A DNA stretch of 64,000 nt from Nostoc sp. MS1 (GCF_019976755.1 NZ_AP023441.1:1857501-1921500); one strand, 5' to 3'. Positions 1 through 10,570 are shown, counted from the stretch's first letter. Numbers and translations: made by a program. The notes: a model not told the origin generated them from the letters alone.

Positions 1-326
1 AGCTGCTTCGTCTAATCGCTGGATTCGATATTGCTGTCCCACTACCCCAAAAGGTAAACCCTTTGGTTTAGGCTCTTCCCCTTTCGCTCACCACTACTTG
101 GGGAATCTCTATTGATTTCTTTTCCTCCAGCTACTAAGATGTTTCAGTTCGCTGGGTTGGCTCATACCTGTCTATATATTCAACAGGCTGTACATAGGGT
201 TGCCCCATTCGGACACCTCCGGCTCAATGTTTGCTTCCAACTCCCCGGAGTATTTCGTCGGTAACCACGTCCTTCTTCGCCTCTGTGTGCCTAGGTATCC
301 ACCATTAGCCCTTATTAGCTTGACCA
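1..326 (-). rRNA. rrl: 23S ribosomal RNA, 5' part only
   Basis: The reverse complement reads as the conserved 5' domain of 23S rRNA. It begins near 325 with GGTCAAGCTAATAAGGGC, continues with the GGTGGATACCTAGGCAC block, and contains the AAGTAGTGGTGAGCGAAAGG helix near 70-100. The gene continues beyond the left edge of the window. The exact mature 5' end is an estimate from known homologues. Confidence 0.95.
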
Positions 327-409
327 CAATACATTGGTTTCCACCTGCATCCACTCAACACCCATTGGATGTCTGTGTCTGCCTGCTTATAAATCGCGTT
401 TCTATGCAG

Positions 410-421
410 TTTTCAAGGTTC
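410..421 (-). promoter_or_regulatory. boxA-like antitermination element in the 16S-23S spacer
   Basis: On the minus strand the 12-mer GAACCTTGAAAA lies between tRNA-Ala and 23S. The same 12-mer occurs in the leader upstream of 16S (2462-2473). Boxed antitermination (nut-like) sequences in both places are known for bacterial rRNA operons and cyanobacterial spacers. The function here is inferred from the conserved position and identity of the two copies. Confidence 0.6.
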
Positions 422-513
422 TGGCTAGGCATTCACCCAGCAGTCTAACGAGTTTCTCTCTATTAGTTGCTGACTTTTTCCTAATTCTTTTTTTGTTAGC
501 TTCTCGCTTCAGG

Positions 514-586
514 TGGAGGTTAGCGGACTCGAACCGCTGACATCCTGCTTGCAAAGCAGGCGCTCTACCAACTGAGCTAAACCCCC
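514..586 (-). tRNA. tRNA-Ala (anticodon TGC)
   Basis: The reverse strand folds as a 73-nt tRNA: acceptor GGGGGTT pairs with AACCTCC, the D-arm contains AGCTCAGTTGGTAGAGC, the anticodon loop is TTTGCAA, and the T-arm contains GGTTCGAGTCC. CCA is not encoded. It lies in the 16S-23S spacer after tRNA-Ile, the standard order in heterocystous cyanobacteria. Confidence 0.97.
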
Positions 587-591
587 ATCAT

Positions 592-666
592 GAATTTTGG
601 ATCTTGGATTTGCGATTTTAGATTTAAAAATACAATCTAAAATCCAAAATTTAAAATCTAAAATTC
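592..666. repeat. Heptamer-like repeat between the two spacer tRNAs
   Basis: Degenerate repeats of an AT-rich unit (variants of AAAATCT, AAAATCC, TTTAGAT) fill the gap between tRNA-Ala and tRNA-Ile, and the two halves can pair. Such short repeats are a known feature of Nostocales spacers and vary between strains. Confidence 0.6.
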
Positions 667-672
667 TTCAGG

Positions 673-746
<74 letters not shown>

Positions 747-865
747 ATATCGAACCAAATCATAGTTTGAAAGCTTCAACAATATCTACGACCGACCTAG
801 AGTAGACCATCTCACTTCCTATTTGCTTTGTGCTTTCGGTCACTGAGTTGGGTAGGTCTCCCTAA

Positions 866-2354
<1,489 letters not shown>

Positions 2355-2461
2355 GAAGATTTTGTTTTTAGCTCATTGGCTGCTCTTTTTACACCTCAGC
2401 CTGGTGTTTTTTATTTTCTTGACGCAGGCTATTGTTGTATACTAGCTTTCAAACTATAATA

Positions 2462-2473
2462 TTTTCAAGGTTC
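2462..2473 (-). promoter_or_regulatory. boxA-like element in the 16S leader
   Basis: GAACCTTGAAAA on the minus strand, identical to the copy in the 16S-23S spacer, lies about 45 nt downstream of the predicted transcription start and 110 nt before 16S. By analogy with other rrn operons it would recruit the Nus antitermination complex. Confidence 0.6.
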
Positions 2474-2524
2474 GGTTCCCTTGGAAGCGTCGCTCTTTCG
2501 CGTCCGCCTCTCAGGCACTTATCC

Positions 2525-2553
2525 AATATATCTAACCCAACTAGAACTGTCAA
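2525..2553 (-). promoter_or_regulatory. rRNA operon promoter
   Basis: On the minus strand a perfect -35 TTGACA (2553-2548) and a -10 TATATT (2530-2525) are separated by exactly 17 bp. This gives a start near 2518 and a leader of about 165 nt before 16S. The consensus fit is the strongest I can see in the window and matches the expected strong growth-dependent expression of rRNA. Confidence 0.85.
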
Positions 2554-2677
2554 CTACTTTTCCATCTTTTTTTGGAAAATACTTTTTCGTCTCCTTAAAA
2601 TGTATGTATGGCAAGGGTTTAAAGAGTATGGAGTAGAGTCTATTGGATAGACTGCTCGGAAATACAATTACTTGTGG

Positions 2678-4636
2678 TCATGATGGTGACTGGTTGAGTA
2701 CCCACTTTAACCATTGTCCGAAGGAACTAATGGCATTTAATCGCTTGACACCAGGCGCATGGGCTGAGGCAAGTCCATCAACTGCGACTAGGGAGGCGTA
2801 CTGTAAACCTAAAAAGCTATCGACGGCTGCGTAAGGACCTCCAAGAGTAATTGCTCCGGCTGCATACATTTGTCCTTTACCATTGCGCATTTCTGAGATT
2901 TCAAAGTTATTGGCGACGGTTAAACGGCCCAGGTAGTTTAAAGGCAAATTGTATTGTTTAACCAAGTCTTCTAATAAAGGGTTGGCTTGCACTTTGGCAT
3001 CTAACCCAGTGGCATCAACAATGAAATCGGCTGTGAGTTTCATTTGTCCGAAGCCTTTTTCTTGTATTTGGGTGATGGTACGATTTTGCGCATCTCTTTC
3101 TACTCCCATCACTTCGCCAAAGGTAATTTGATACCAGCCTTCTCTTAGTCCTTCTTCTGTAATACGTTGCCAGTCTTGGCGGTCGGCCGTGGTTGTACCA
3201 CCCCAGTCTGTTAGTAAGCGTTTGCGTTCTTCTGGTGTGGCTTGTTCTAACATGACTCGGAGTTCACCACTCCAGCAAGCTTTTGGCCAGTTGAAGGGTT
3301 GAAATTCGTAATGGTTTTTGACTATGCGTGTGGCTTTTTCAAATTTGTTGCCTTTGGGTTTAGGCGATCGCATTAAATGCAAAACTGTAATATTAAGATT
3401 CTTTCGCCTTGCTTCATATATGCGCTGGACTATGCGGGAAGCTACAATTCCTCGTCCACGAATGAGGACTGTGCCGCCTTGGCGTTCTAAGTGTTCATAT
3501 ACATGATCGTGTGCTTCATAAGCATTCACGACAGATTTAAAGTCTTGATATTTTTCTCTATAAGCTTGTAAGTCTGGAAGAAACTGAATTGCTGGATAGC
3601 CTGTAGCTAAATGTATATAGCGACTGACAACAAAAGCATGATTGCCTTGTCCGCGAGAATAAGCGACACAGTATCTACCATCATCTGTTTTGCGAATTGC
3701 TCTAACTCGCCCGTAACGATAAATTTGATTCCAGGCGATACGTTTGGCTTCTCGGTCGATGGAGTCGAAGACATTGGCTGCACGGGGAGTGTAAGTTTCG
3801 GCAAAGGTTGGTTCAGCGAATATTTGCCATAAATATTGTAGTGCTGTGTTTAGCTTACCTTTTGTGAAATCCCGCCAAGCTTCGCGCCAAGCGTAACTCG
3901 GCCAACCCCAGATATTATCAGGGCAAGAGTCAGAGTTTGAGCGTAATCTTTCATGTAAAGGTATTTGAGAGTTTAGGCAAAGGCGTTTATAACGCGCATA
4001 AGGCTCTGATTCTAGTCCTAAAGATATTATTTTCTCAGCACGAACACCGCTAATTCGCAATAAATCAGTCCAAATAAAGCTACCTAGTCCTCCTCCAACC
4101 CCTAAATAATCACATTCATCCACAGGTAGTCCTGTGGCGTGGAGTGCTTGTACAGAAACCTGTTCTACTTGAAATGCTGGTGGGGGAAAATTACTTCCTA
4201 ACGGTGTAATAGGCGGTGTTGGCGGTAGGTTGGGATCGGGAATATTGGTATTAGGATTAAATTGAATTAAGGAAGGCGGATTTGTGACTGGTGTAGTGGC
4301 ATTAAAAATCAAAGCCACCATCATTATGTATGGGCCTATTTGTAATGTATCTCCATGAATGAGAACACCACGTTTTTGTTGTTGACCGTTGATGAATAGA
4401 CCGTTAATGCTACCTTGATCTATTACTATCAGTTGGTTGTTTTCCCAAACAATCAGGGCGTGGTAACGAGAAATTTCATTACTATTAAGTAACAGTCGAG
4501 AAACACGTTGTCCTTCTAGTTCCACAGGTAAACGTGCAAATTCTCGACCAAAGGCTATAGGTAGAGCCAACTTTGGTTCTCGTCGTTCTCCTGTTGTTGG
4601 ATCTTCCCAACTCAATTGTATTTCTAGGTTAGTCAT
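2678..4636 (-). CDS. FHA domain fused to FAD/NAD(P)-binding oxidoreductase
   Basis: The 652-residue protein joins a phosphothreonine-binding FHA domain to a flavoprotein. The FHA domain covers about residues 20-110 and shows FGRE (29-32), SRYH (56-59) and the SINGLFING turn (76-84). A proline/asparagine-rich linker (about 115-160) follows. Next comes a Rossmann motif GVGGGLG (179-185), an HLATGYP element (342-348), a second nucleotide-binding motif VLIRGRGIVASR (390-401) and a VDATGLD element towards the C-terminus. The layout resembles lysine/ornithine N-monooxygenases or other two-dinucleotide flavoproteins. The substrate is unknown. The next gene upstream also encodes an FHA protein (145-bp gap), so the pair may respond to the same Ser/Thr kinase. 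That link is inference. Confidence 0.8.
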   Translation of the reverse strand: MTNLEIQLSWEDPTTGERREPKLALPIAFGREFARLPVELEGQRVSRLLLNSNEISRYHALIVWENNQLIVIDQGSINGLFINGQQQKRGVLIHGDTLQIGPYIMMVALIFNATTPVTNPPSLIQFNPNTNIPDPNLPPTPPITPLGSNFPPPAFQVEQVSVQALHATGLPVDECDYLGVGGGLGSFIWTDLLRISGVRAEKIISLGLESEPYARYKRLCLNSQIPLHERLRSNSDSCPDNIWGWPSYAWREAWRDFTKGKLNTALQYLWQIFAEPTFAETYTPRAANVFDSIDREAKRIAWNQIYRYGRVRAIRKTDDGRYCVAYSRGQGNHAFVVSRYIHLATGYPAIQFLPDLQAYREKYQDFKSVVNAYEAHDHVYEHLERQGGTVLIRGRGIVASRIVQRIYEARRKNLNITVLHLMRSPKPKGNKFEKATRIVKNHYEFQPFNWPKACWSGELRVMLEQATPEERKRLLTDWGGTTTADRQDWQRITEEGLREGWYQITFGEVMGVERDAQNRTITQIQEKGFGQMKLTADFIVDATGLDAKVQANPLLEDLVKQYNLPLNYLGRLTVANNFEISEMRNGKGQMYAAGAITLGGPYAAVDSFLGLQYASLVAVDGLASAHAPGVKRLNAISSFGQWLKWVLNQSPS

Positions 4637-4720
4637 TGGTTATTAGTCCATAGTCATTAGTGAGCCAGTCCTGTAGGCGGGTTTCCCGCCGTAGGGAACT
4701 GGCGAACCCGTAAGGGTCAA
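4631..4720. repeat. Heptamer repeats plus palindromic repeat element
   Basis: Variants of the heptamer TAGTCAT/TAGTCCA occupy about 4631-4660. They are followed by a palindrome GGCGGGTTTCCCGCC (4676-4690) and a related tail. Both are dispersed repeat types of Nostocales genomes. The heptamers overlap the start codon of the FHA-oxidoreductase gene by a few bases. Confidence 0.65.
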
Positions 4721-4780
4721 AAGTCCATAGTTAGTAAGTATTCCCACTTCTCTAGCTGATATCTCTTAGTCAACATTCCT

Positions 4781-5368
4781 TTAATTGGGTGCTACGAGTA
4801 CGCTGACTGCGGCTGCTAGAGATGTGCCACACCAAGGGCAACCTACTTGCAGATTTTCTAGGGAGGATACGCGATGGCATTTTGGACACTCTAAACCATA
4901 TATTCCTTGTGGTGGTGTAATTGGATGATTGTGATGTATCGGTGGTGGCGTTGGTTGTTGGCGTACTGGGGGTGTAACTGGTTGAGGTCTGGCTACGGGT
5001 GGTTGTGGTGGGGCTAGAATTGTGGCGGGAATAGTGTTGATAGTGACAGTAGTGACTTGGAGTTTGGCTTGCCCTAATTGGATAACACTGCCTTGATTTA
5101 AAGGTCTTTCTCCTTGGATAAGTTGCTGTCCATCTACAAGGGGGGGGTTTTGCGATCGCAAATTTCTGATATAAAAACTTTGCTGCTGAGGATTAAAAAA
5201 AATTTCTACGTGTAGACCTGATACAGTCGGATTGGTTAAAACAATGTCGCACCGGAGAGGATCTCTACCAATGCGGACAGTACCAGGATTTTTACTGGGC
5301 TGTTGTTCGTAAATTTGCTGAGTTTTATTCTGTCCAGAATCTTGCCACTGTAGAGTTAGTGCGTTCAT
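4781..5368 (-). CDS. FHA domain protein with C-terminal zinc ribbon
   Basis: The protein has 195 residues. An N-terminal FHA domain (about 20-105) contains IGRDPLRCD, a SGLHVE segment in the position of the usual SxxH motif, and a final GSVIQLG strand. A Pro/Gln/Thr-rich linker (about 115-155) precedes a C-terminal zinc-ribbon-like segment with CPKC and CPWC pairs. It starts at ATG 5368 and lies 145 bp upstream of the FHA-oxidoreductase on the same strand. It probably docks on a threonine-phosphorylated partner. The partner and process are unknown. Confidence 0.8.
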   Translation of the reverse strand: MNALTLQWQDSGQNKTQQIYEQQPSKNPGTVRIGRDPLRCDIVLTNPTVSGLHVEIFFNPQQQSFYIRNLRSQNPPLVDGQQLIQGERPLNQGSVIQLGQAKLQVTTVTINTIPATILAPPQPPVARPQPVTPPVRQQPTPPPIHHNHPITPPQGIYGLECPKCHRVSSLENLQVGCPWCGTSLAAAVSVLVAPN

Positions 5369-5558
5369 TGTTTTAATTTGGATAACTCTTATTTGGTTAC
5401 TTCAACTTCCTTCTGTGCGATTCCTAACATGAGTAAGGAGTATCAGGCAAGTGTTGAGAACAAACTTCAACAAACTTTTAGTAGGTTTGTGCAAGTTCAG
5501 TATGGGTTGTTATTAGTCACTAATAATTTATGAGTTTGTTAGGTATATTCTTTCAATT

Positions 5559-6224
5559 TTATCGATTGGATGCCAGTTTATCGGCTACGCGCGTGGTTTC
5601 TGGTAGGCGATACTTTGGTGTGCAACGCAATACGTAGTCAATGGCAGTAGGTAAACTGACTTTATGGCCTGGAGATACATATACAGGTTTGACTCCTATA
5701 CGAGTTCGTAACACAGCACCAATGGTTTCGCCCTTATGAATTAATGGTTGCCAACTACCTCTGGTGTCTGGTAGTTCTTCATGTTTACCAATTAGTAAGG
5801 ATTTAGCTACACCAATTGTTGGTCTATTGAGCAGTACGCCTAAGTGGCTGGCTATACCCAATCTTCTGGGGTGCGCTATTCCTTGACCGTCGCACAAAAT
5901 AATATCTGGTGTTGTTTTAATTTTTTCTAAGGCATCAAGTACGGCTGGTATTTCTCGAAATGACAGGAAACCGGGAATGTAAGGGAAGGATGTAGGACGG
6001 TATGCTAGGTTGGTTTCGATGACTTGCAAATCGGGAAAACTTAGGACTGCAACGGCTGCGCGGCTAATTGTACCGTCGGCTTCAAAACCCATATCAACAC
6101 CAGCTACGTACTCTACAGGTTGTTTAAACTGATCTTCTGTGATTACCTGACCCCGTAATTCTTCTTGAATGACTATGGCTTCTTCTACTGTCGAAGGCCA
6201 AGGATGAGGTTGATAAATCTTCAT
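5559..6224 (-). CDS. nfi: Endonuclease V (deoxyinosine 3' endonuclease)
   Basis: Endonuclease V cleaves the second phosphodiester bond 3' to deoxyinosine and so starts repair of deaminated adenine. The 221-residue length is typical. Family motifs are AGVDMGF (41-47, metal ligand Asp44), PYIPGFLSFRE (81-91, Glu91), CDGQGIAHPR (111-120, Asp112), GVAKS with Lys141, and a C-terminal SPGHK with the conserved His. All expected catalytic acids are present, so it should be active. It starts at ATG 6224 and is divergent from the next gene. Confidence 0.95.
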   Translation of the reverse strand: MKIYQPHPWPSTVEEAIVIQEELRGQVITEDQFKQPVEYVAGVDMGFEADGTISRAAVAVLSFPDLQVIETNLAYRPTSFPYIPGFLSFREIPAVLDALEKIKTTPDIILCDGQGIAHPRRLGIASHLGVLLNRPTIGVAKSLLIGKHEELPDTRGSWQPLIHKGETIGAVLRTRIGVKPVYVSPGHKVSLPTAIDYVLRCTPKYRLPETTRVADKLASNR

Positions 6225-6383
6225 ACTTAAAGATTGCGTATAAATACTAATTTTAGCAATTTCATTAAATTTACTTAGATAAAGAAAAGATTTTTAAATT
6301 TTTAAAATAGTGTTGTTTGTGTCGTTCAATTGGGAATCCTTAGCATAGAGGATTTATTGCCTAATTTTGGGCTTGATTTGCGT

Positions 6384-6878
6384 ATGACACAGGCAAAACT
6401 GGTAAAACTTGCTAAACAGGGAAATACTCAGGCGATCGCATTTTTGATGAATCGTCATTTAAAACCCAAGGGTATTACGGCAAAAGTTATCTTGCAAGAC
6501 ACTTGCTTGCAGATAATGCTAGAGTCTGCCCAAGTTCCTAATCAGCAAGCCTTGGTTGCATTTGTTCACAAAGGAATTAATAGTTTAGGTACTACAGCTA
6601 TTGAGAAGGTAAAAGTATATGGTCAGCAAGTGGGTGAGGAATTACCGACTTGGACTGACGAGTTTGAGATAAATATAAGAGAAGCTTTAGAAGAACCTCA
6701 TGCTTTTACTATTTCTATCATCTTAAATAGTAATAATGAATGCGATTTAACAAATCATAATTTTGAAAATATTGCTGAACGAATGACAAATGACATTTTG
6801 TCATCTTGTAAAGATTATTTAATTAAAAAAGTAAGTGTAAGTAATGGAATATCTGTAGTTTCCAAAGAACGCCAATAA
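6384..6878 (+). CDS. Conserved cyanobacterial protein of unknown function
   Basis: I chose ATG 6384 (164 residues, MTQAKLVKLAKQG) because this N-terminus matches a short domain that I recall recurring in cyanobacterial proteins, with the AIAFLMNRHLKPKGITAK and LMLESAQVPNQQ type blocks. An in-frame TTG at 6330 would add 18 residues but has no obvious ribosome site. The domain has alternating charged and beta-type segments and no signal or membrane segment. The C-terminal third (VSVSNGISVV) is not recognised. Function is unknown. It sits alone between divergent nfi and a membrane protein gene. Confidence 0.75.
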   Translation: MTQAKLVKLAKQGNTQAIAFLMNRHLKPKGITAKVILQDTCLQIMLESAQVPNQQALVAFVHKGINSLGTTAIEKVKVYGQQVGEELPTWTDEFEINIREALEEPHAFTISIILNSNNECDLTNHNFENIAERMTNDILSSCKDYLIKKVSVSNGISVVSKERQ

Positions 6879-7091
6879 GTATTATTTTTAGTTTGTCATC
6901 GTAATTAATCTAGCAAAATATATCTACTCATTCTCGCTACATTTAACAGTTGAATTGTGTTAAATAATTTTTCTTGCATAACAAAAAGTATCACTTGTCT
7001 AGCTTAGATATATTTTTTAATAATTTAATATTGCTAATTTTATATTCATAAGTAATTATGGGCTTGAAAATTCTCTGAGGCTTTAGTAAGG

Positions 7092-8237
7092 ATGATGAAA
7101 AAGCCAATTTTTTTAGAACAGGTCAAGTATAATCTAAAAGACCTTTCTTGGCCTGCATGGTTTCCATATCCCACTTCTTGGTTTAGGGCATTAATTTTAG
7201 TGCCAATCGCTTTACCAAGTACACATTTAATAGTATTTGGCTTAACAGGTATAATGATATCTGTTGTGGAAAATAGTCCTCTACTTTTATCGTTGTCTAT
7301 TTTAGTTGGATTAATATTACCAGCCACGGTTTTAGCTTTCTTCTACCATTTTGTTTGGTATATGTGGCATAAGCGTCAATACAGAGGTTATTTATCTAAG
7401 CTTATGCCTAGTTTTATCAGTTTTTGGGAAGCTTTATATACTATTTTTGTATTAACTTTATCTTTCACTGTTATAATATCTCTTTTTTCGGAATTAGCTT
7501 TTCTAGATTGTAAAGTTGCTGAACGAGTAGAATTATTAAATGTATGTACTGGACGTTTTACTGAACGTGCAATTAAGTTAATTCTCAGCAGTATTAATAA
7601 TGGAGATTTTCTGATTAAGCCTTGGTTTATAATTTGGTTTTTTACTGCTGGGTATCTTTATCAAGTTGAATGTTTAATTAGAAAGTTTTTGATTTATCAA
7701 TTAAATAAAATATTTAAAAACAAAGCTGATATTCAGAATAATTATAGAGCAGAAGTTGAATTTGATGTTCAAAATGAGGTAGAACTAGCGTCAGTTAAAA
7801 AAAGAAGTAAACCACAACGTAAATTCGCAGTGAGTAACCAGAAATATAAGTCACAACCTCAAAGGTTGAAGCTGGGAAAGTTAATATTAAATTTATTGGT
7901 TTTAGTTGGCGCAGGAATATATTTCTATACTAAATTTCCAGAAATGAAGAATAATTTAAGTTCTTACATATCTGCGCCTAATTTAACTCCAACTATTAAA
8001 CCTGATATGGGAATCTTTCAAAAAGGGTTTAATAAAGCACTCAATGCAGCCAATTTAACAAAAACCGCAAAGTCTTACAAAGAATGGAAAAAAGCTATAA
8101 CTCAATGGCAAGCTGCGATCGCACTTATGAAAACAGTACCACCTTCTCACCCTAATTATGCGATCGCCCAACAACAAATTACTGAGTATAAAAAAAGTTT
8201 AGGCTACGCACAAGAAAATACAAAACCTGCTAAATAA
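7092..8237 (+). CDS. Multi-pass membrane protein with C-terminal helical domain, unknown
   Basis: The 381-residue protein is not recognised. It has hydrophobic segments near residues 33-57, 63-90, 110-133 and 175-192, a basic cytoplasmic-type loop rich in Lys/Gln (about 220-262), another membrane segment (about 264-282) and a soluble C-terminal region. That last region (KEWKKAITQWQAAI, then HPNYAIAQQQITEYKK) resembles a single TPR-like hairpin often found in cyanobacterial membrane proteins. The codon ATG 7092 follows AAGG directly, and a second ATG three bases on may be the true start. It ends 51 bp before the aldo/keto reductase start and could be cotranscribed with it. Confidence 0.75.
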   Translation: MMKKPIFLEQVKYNLKDLSWPAWFPYPTSWFRALILVPIALPSTHLIVFGLTGIMISVVENSPLLLSLSILVGLILPATVLAFFYHFVWYMWHKRQYRGYLSKLMPSFISFWEALYTIFVLTLSFTVIISLFSELAFLDCKVAERVELLNVCTGRFTERAIKLILSSINNGDFLIKPWFIIWFFTAGYLYQVECLIRKFLIYQLNKIFKNKADIQNNYRAEVEFDVQNEVELASVKKRSKPQRKFAVSNQKYKSQPQRLKLGKLILNLLVLVGAGIYFYTKFPEMKNNLSSYISAPNLTPTIKPDMGIFQKGFNKALNAANLTKTAKSYKEWKKAITQWQAAIALMKTVPPSHPNYAIAQQQITEYKKSLGYAQENTKPAK

Positions 8238-8288
8238 TTAAACGCTGTTTTGATAATATACAAGCAGAATAGCGATTTCACCCAGATT

Positions 8289-9257
8289 ATGACAGGAAAA
8301 CAGACACGGCGTAATTTTCTCATGACTAGTGCTGCTGTAACTGGAGGTATTGTGGTGACGACTGCTTTACAACGTAATGCTGCGAGTAATACTACTCCAC
8401 CATCAGTAACGATGCCGGAACGCATTTTAGGACGCACAGAAGTAAAATTACCTATTTTTGGGTTGGGAGGTGCAGGACAAACTCCATTATCATGGGAAGG
8501 AAAACAGGCTGATGCTGAAGCAATTATCAACAAAGCTTTAGAACTGGGTATTCGCTATTTTGATACGGCTGCAAGTTACGGGCCGAGTGAAGATTATTTA
8601 GGCAAAGTTTTACCACCCCATCGTGCAAAGATATTCTTAGCTAGTAAGACTGATCAAAGAGATAGAGATGATGTATGGCGAGAATTAGAGCGATCGCTCA
8701 AACGTCTAAATACAGATTATCTTGATTTATGGCAATTACATCACGTTTCTTTTGCCGAAGAACTTGACACTATATTTAGTCCCTCTGGTGCAATTAAAGC
8801 TTTAGAAGAAGCCATTGCCCAAAAATTAGTAAGATTTGCAGGTATTACTGGACATCGTGATCCAGATGTAATTGTTGAAGGTTTACGTCGTTACCCTTTC
8901 CATACAACACTTATACCAGTTAATGCTGCGGACAAACACCACCCGCGTCCTTTCATTCCTGTAGTTTTACCAGAAGCGCAAGCCAAAAATGTTGGTGTCA
9001 TTGCGATGAAAGTCCCGGCTTATGGAAGGTTGTTTAAACCAAATGGGTTGACAGGTATGGAACAAGCGATGGGATATACTTTATCTCAGCCTGGAGTTCA
9101 TTGTTGTGTAATTGCGGCGGAAACTGTTGAGCAATTAGAAAGTAATGTGAAAGTAGCCCGTGCTTTTCAGCCTTTAGGTGAGAAAGAATTGACTGCGATC
9201 GCCCAACGTACTGCTAGTATTTGGGAAGATAGTACATTTTTTCGGAGTTGGACTTAA
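8289..9257 (+). CDS. Aldo/keto reductase with Tat-type N-terminus
   Basis: This NAD(P)H-dependent oxidoreductase has 322 residues from ATG 8289. An in-frame TTG at 8250 would add 13 residues and is less likely. The N-terminus TRRNFLMTSAAVTGG has a twin-arginine signal pattern. The aldo/keto reductase barrel follows, with the tetrad visible as Asp and Tyr in FDTAASYG, Lys in LASKTDQ and His in WQLHHVSF. The C-terminal part (IAMKVPAYGR, CCVIAAETVEQLESN) fits the AKR family. The natural substrate cannot be read from the sequence. If exported by Tat, it would be folded with cofactor before transport. Confidence 0.88.
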   Translation: MTGKQTRRNFLMTSAAVTGGIVVTTALQRNAASNTTPPSVTMPERILGRTEVKLPIFGLGGAGQTPLSWEGKQADAEAIINKALELGIRYFDTAASYGPSEDYLGKVLPPHRAKIFLASKTDQRDRDDVWRELERSLKRLNTDYLDLWQLHHVSFAEELDTIFSPSGAIKALEEAIAQKLVRFAGITGHRDPDVIVEGLRRYPFHTTLIPVNAADKHHPRPFIPVVLPEAQAKNVGVIAMKVPAYGRLFKPNGLTGMEQAMGYTLSQPGVHCCVIAAETVEQLESNVKVARAFQPLGEKELTAIAQRTASIWEDSTFFRSWT

Positions 9258-9274
9258 TAATTCGTAATTCATAA

Positions 9275-10570
9275 TTACAATACATAATCAACACATTCAT
9301 ATTTTTGTACGGCTTGGGAAATGTTGAGTTGTAGTAGCTTTTCTGTTCCTAATTCGTAGCTAATATTGGGTTTAGTTGGTGATATATTCAGTGTGCAGAT
9401 AATTTCTGCGGCGACAGCTTTAGCTAATAATGGCGGTACAGAGTTACCGACTTGACGGAAGCCGTGCCATTTGGTGATATGAAATCTAAACCAGTCTGGG
9501 TAAGAATGTAATCTTGCTGCTTCTCTGACTGTAATACATCTTGGCGTATATGGATGAATTGGTCTAGGAGAGGTGAACGAACCTTTATACTTATCTGTTC
9601 CAGCCCTTAAAGTATTGCAGACACCGGCCGGATGTAATTTATGAAAACGGCTAATGGGTTCTCTTTCACCTGGGACTGTAGCGGCGAAGCGTTCGATGGT
9701 TGCTTGTGAATGTTTGGTTCTTAGGCTGGAGGAAAGAAGGCGGGAATCAAATAGGCGATCGTATGAATAATCATCTGCTACAGTTTTAATATTGCGGAGT
9801 ATTGCAGCGTAATTACTTGGTTTACTATAATCGGCAATTGTCCAATCTTTTGTTAATAAATCTGTGTATTGTTCTACTTCTGGTAAATCTCCAATTGCTT
9901 CCCAAACAGTAGGGCAAACTGGAAGGTGAGACAAATGTTTTGCTTTCAATTTATGATAATTCACAGGCTTAGTTATTGGTTGAGGATATTTTGGTAATCC
10001 CATATCCTTCCTCGCACCAATGAGAAATAATCTTTCCCGTGCTTGCGGTACTCCATAATAAGCAGCATTGAGAATTTGGTAATTTTCTTCTACTTGATAG
10101 CCGTTAATTTTAAACTCGTAAATCAAAGCTTTGAGAATTTGTTTATGTTCGCCGATGGTAATTCCCCGCACATTTTCCATGACGAAAAATTTCGGTTGTA
10201 ATTCTAGTACCAGCCGATGAAAATGAAATACTAAGGAATTACGGGGGTCATCAAAAATCCTTTTTCCCATCAATGAAAAGCCTTGACAGGGACTACCGCA
10301 GATGACAACATCAATTTCACGGTTGCCGATATTTGAGCGATCGCGGATTTCATTACCTGTTGTATTCTCTACACTTTTACATAAAACCGAGCAGAAAGGA
10401 AAGTTATATTCATGAACTGCACAGTGAATTGGATCAATTTCTACAGCCGCTAAGACATCAAAGCCTGCTTGTTCAAACCCCAGCGTCATTCCACCCGCAC
10501 CCGCAAACAAATCTACAGCGATGGGTCTTTGCTGCAAAGGTTTGAGTTCTAAGTGCTGGGTGCGAATCAT
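9275..10570 (-). CDS. DNA (cytosine-5) methyltransferase, solitary
   Basis: The 431-residue enzyme is a C5-cytosine methyltransferase. Motifs appear in order: I FAGAGG (22-27), IV PCQGFS with catalytic Cys95, VI ENVRG (132-136), VIII QARERLF, and a C-terminal X segment RQVGNSVPP. No restriction endonuclease is recognisable beside it, since the Uma2 gene 239 bp away is divergent and of another type. The N-terminal sequence recalls the orphan enzyme M.Ssp6803I of Synechocystis, which modifies CGATCG, the core of HIP1. That specificity is inference from memory. It overlaps nothing and starts at ATG 10570. Confidence 0.93.
   Translation of the reverse strand: MIRTQHLELKPLQQRPIAVDLFAGAGGMTLGFEQAGFDVLAAVEIDPIHCAVHEYNFPFCSVLCKSVENTTGNEIRDRSNIGNREIDVVICGSPCQGFSLMGKRIFDDPRNSLVFHFHRLVLELQPKFFVMENVRGITIGEHKQILKALIYEFKINGYQVEENYQILNAAYYGVPQARERLFLIGARKDMGLPKYPQPITKPVNYHKLKAKHLSHLPVCPTVWEAIGDLPEVEQYTDLLTKDWTIADYSKPSNYAAILRNIKTVADDYSYDRLFDSRLLSSSLRTKHSQATIERFAATVPGEREPISRFHKLHPAGVCNTLRAGTDKYKGSFTSPRPIHPYTPRCITVREAARLHSYPDWFRFHITKWHGFRQVGNSVPPLLAKAVAAEIICTLNISPTKPNISYELGTEKLLQLNISQAVQKYECVDYVL

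Noticed and set aside
6330..6383. TTG start adding 18 residues to the protein at 6384
   Set aside because: There is no ribosome site, and the N-terminus from ATG 6384 matches the recurring domain start.
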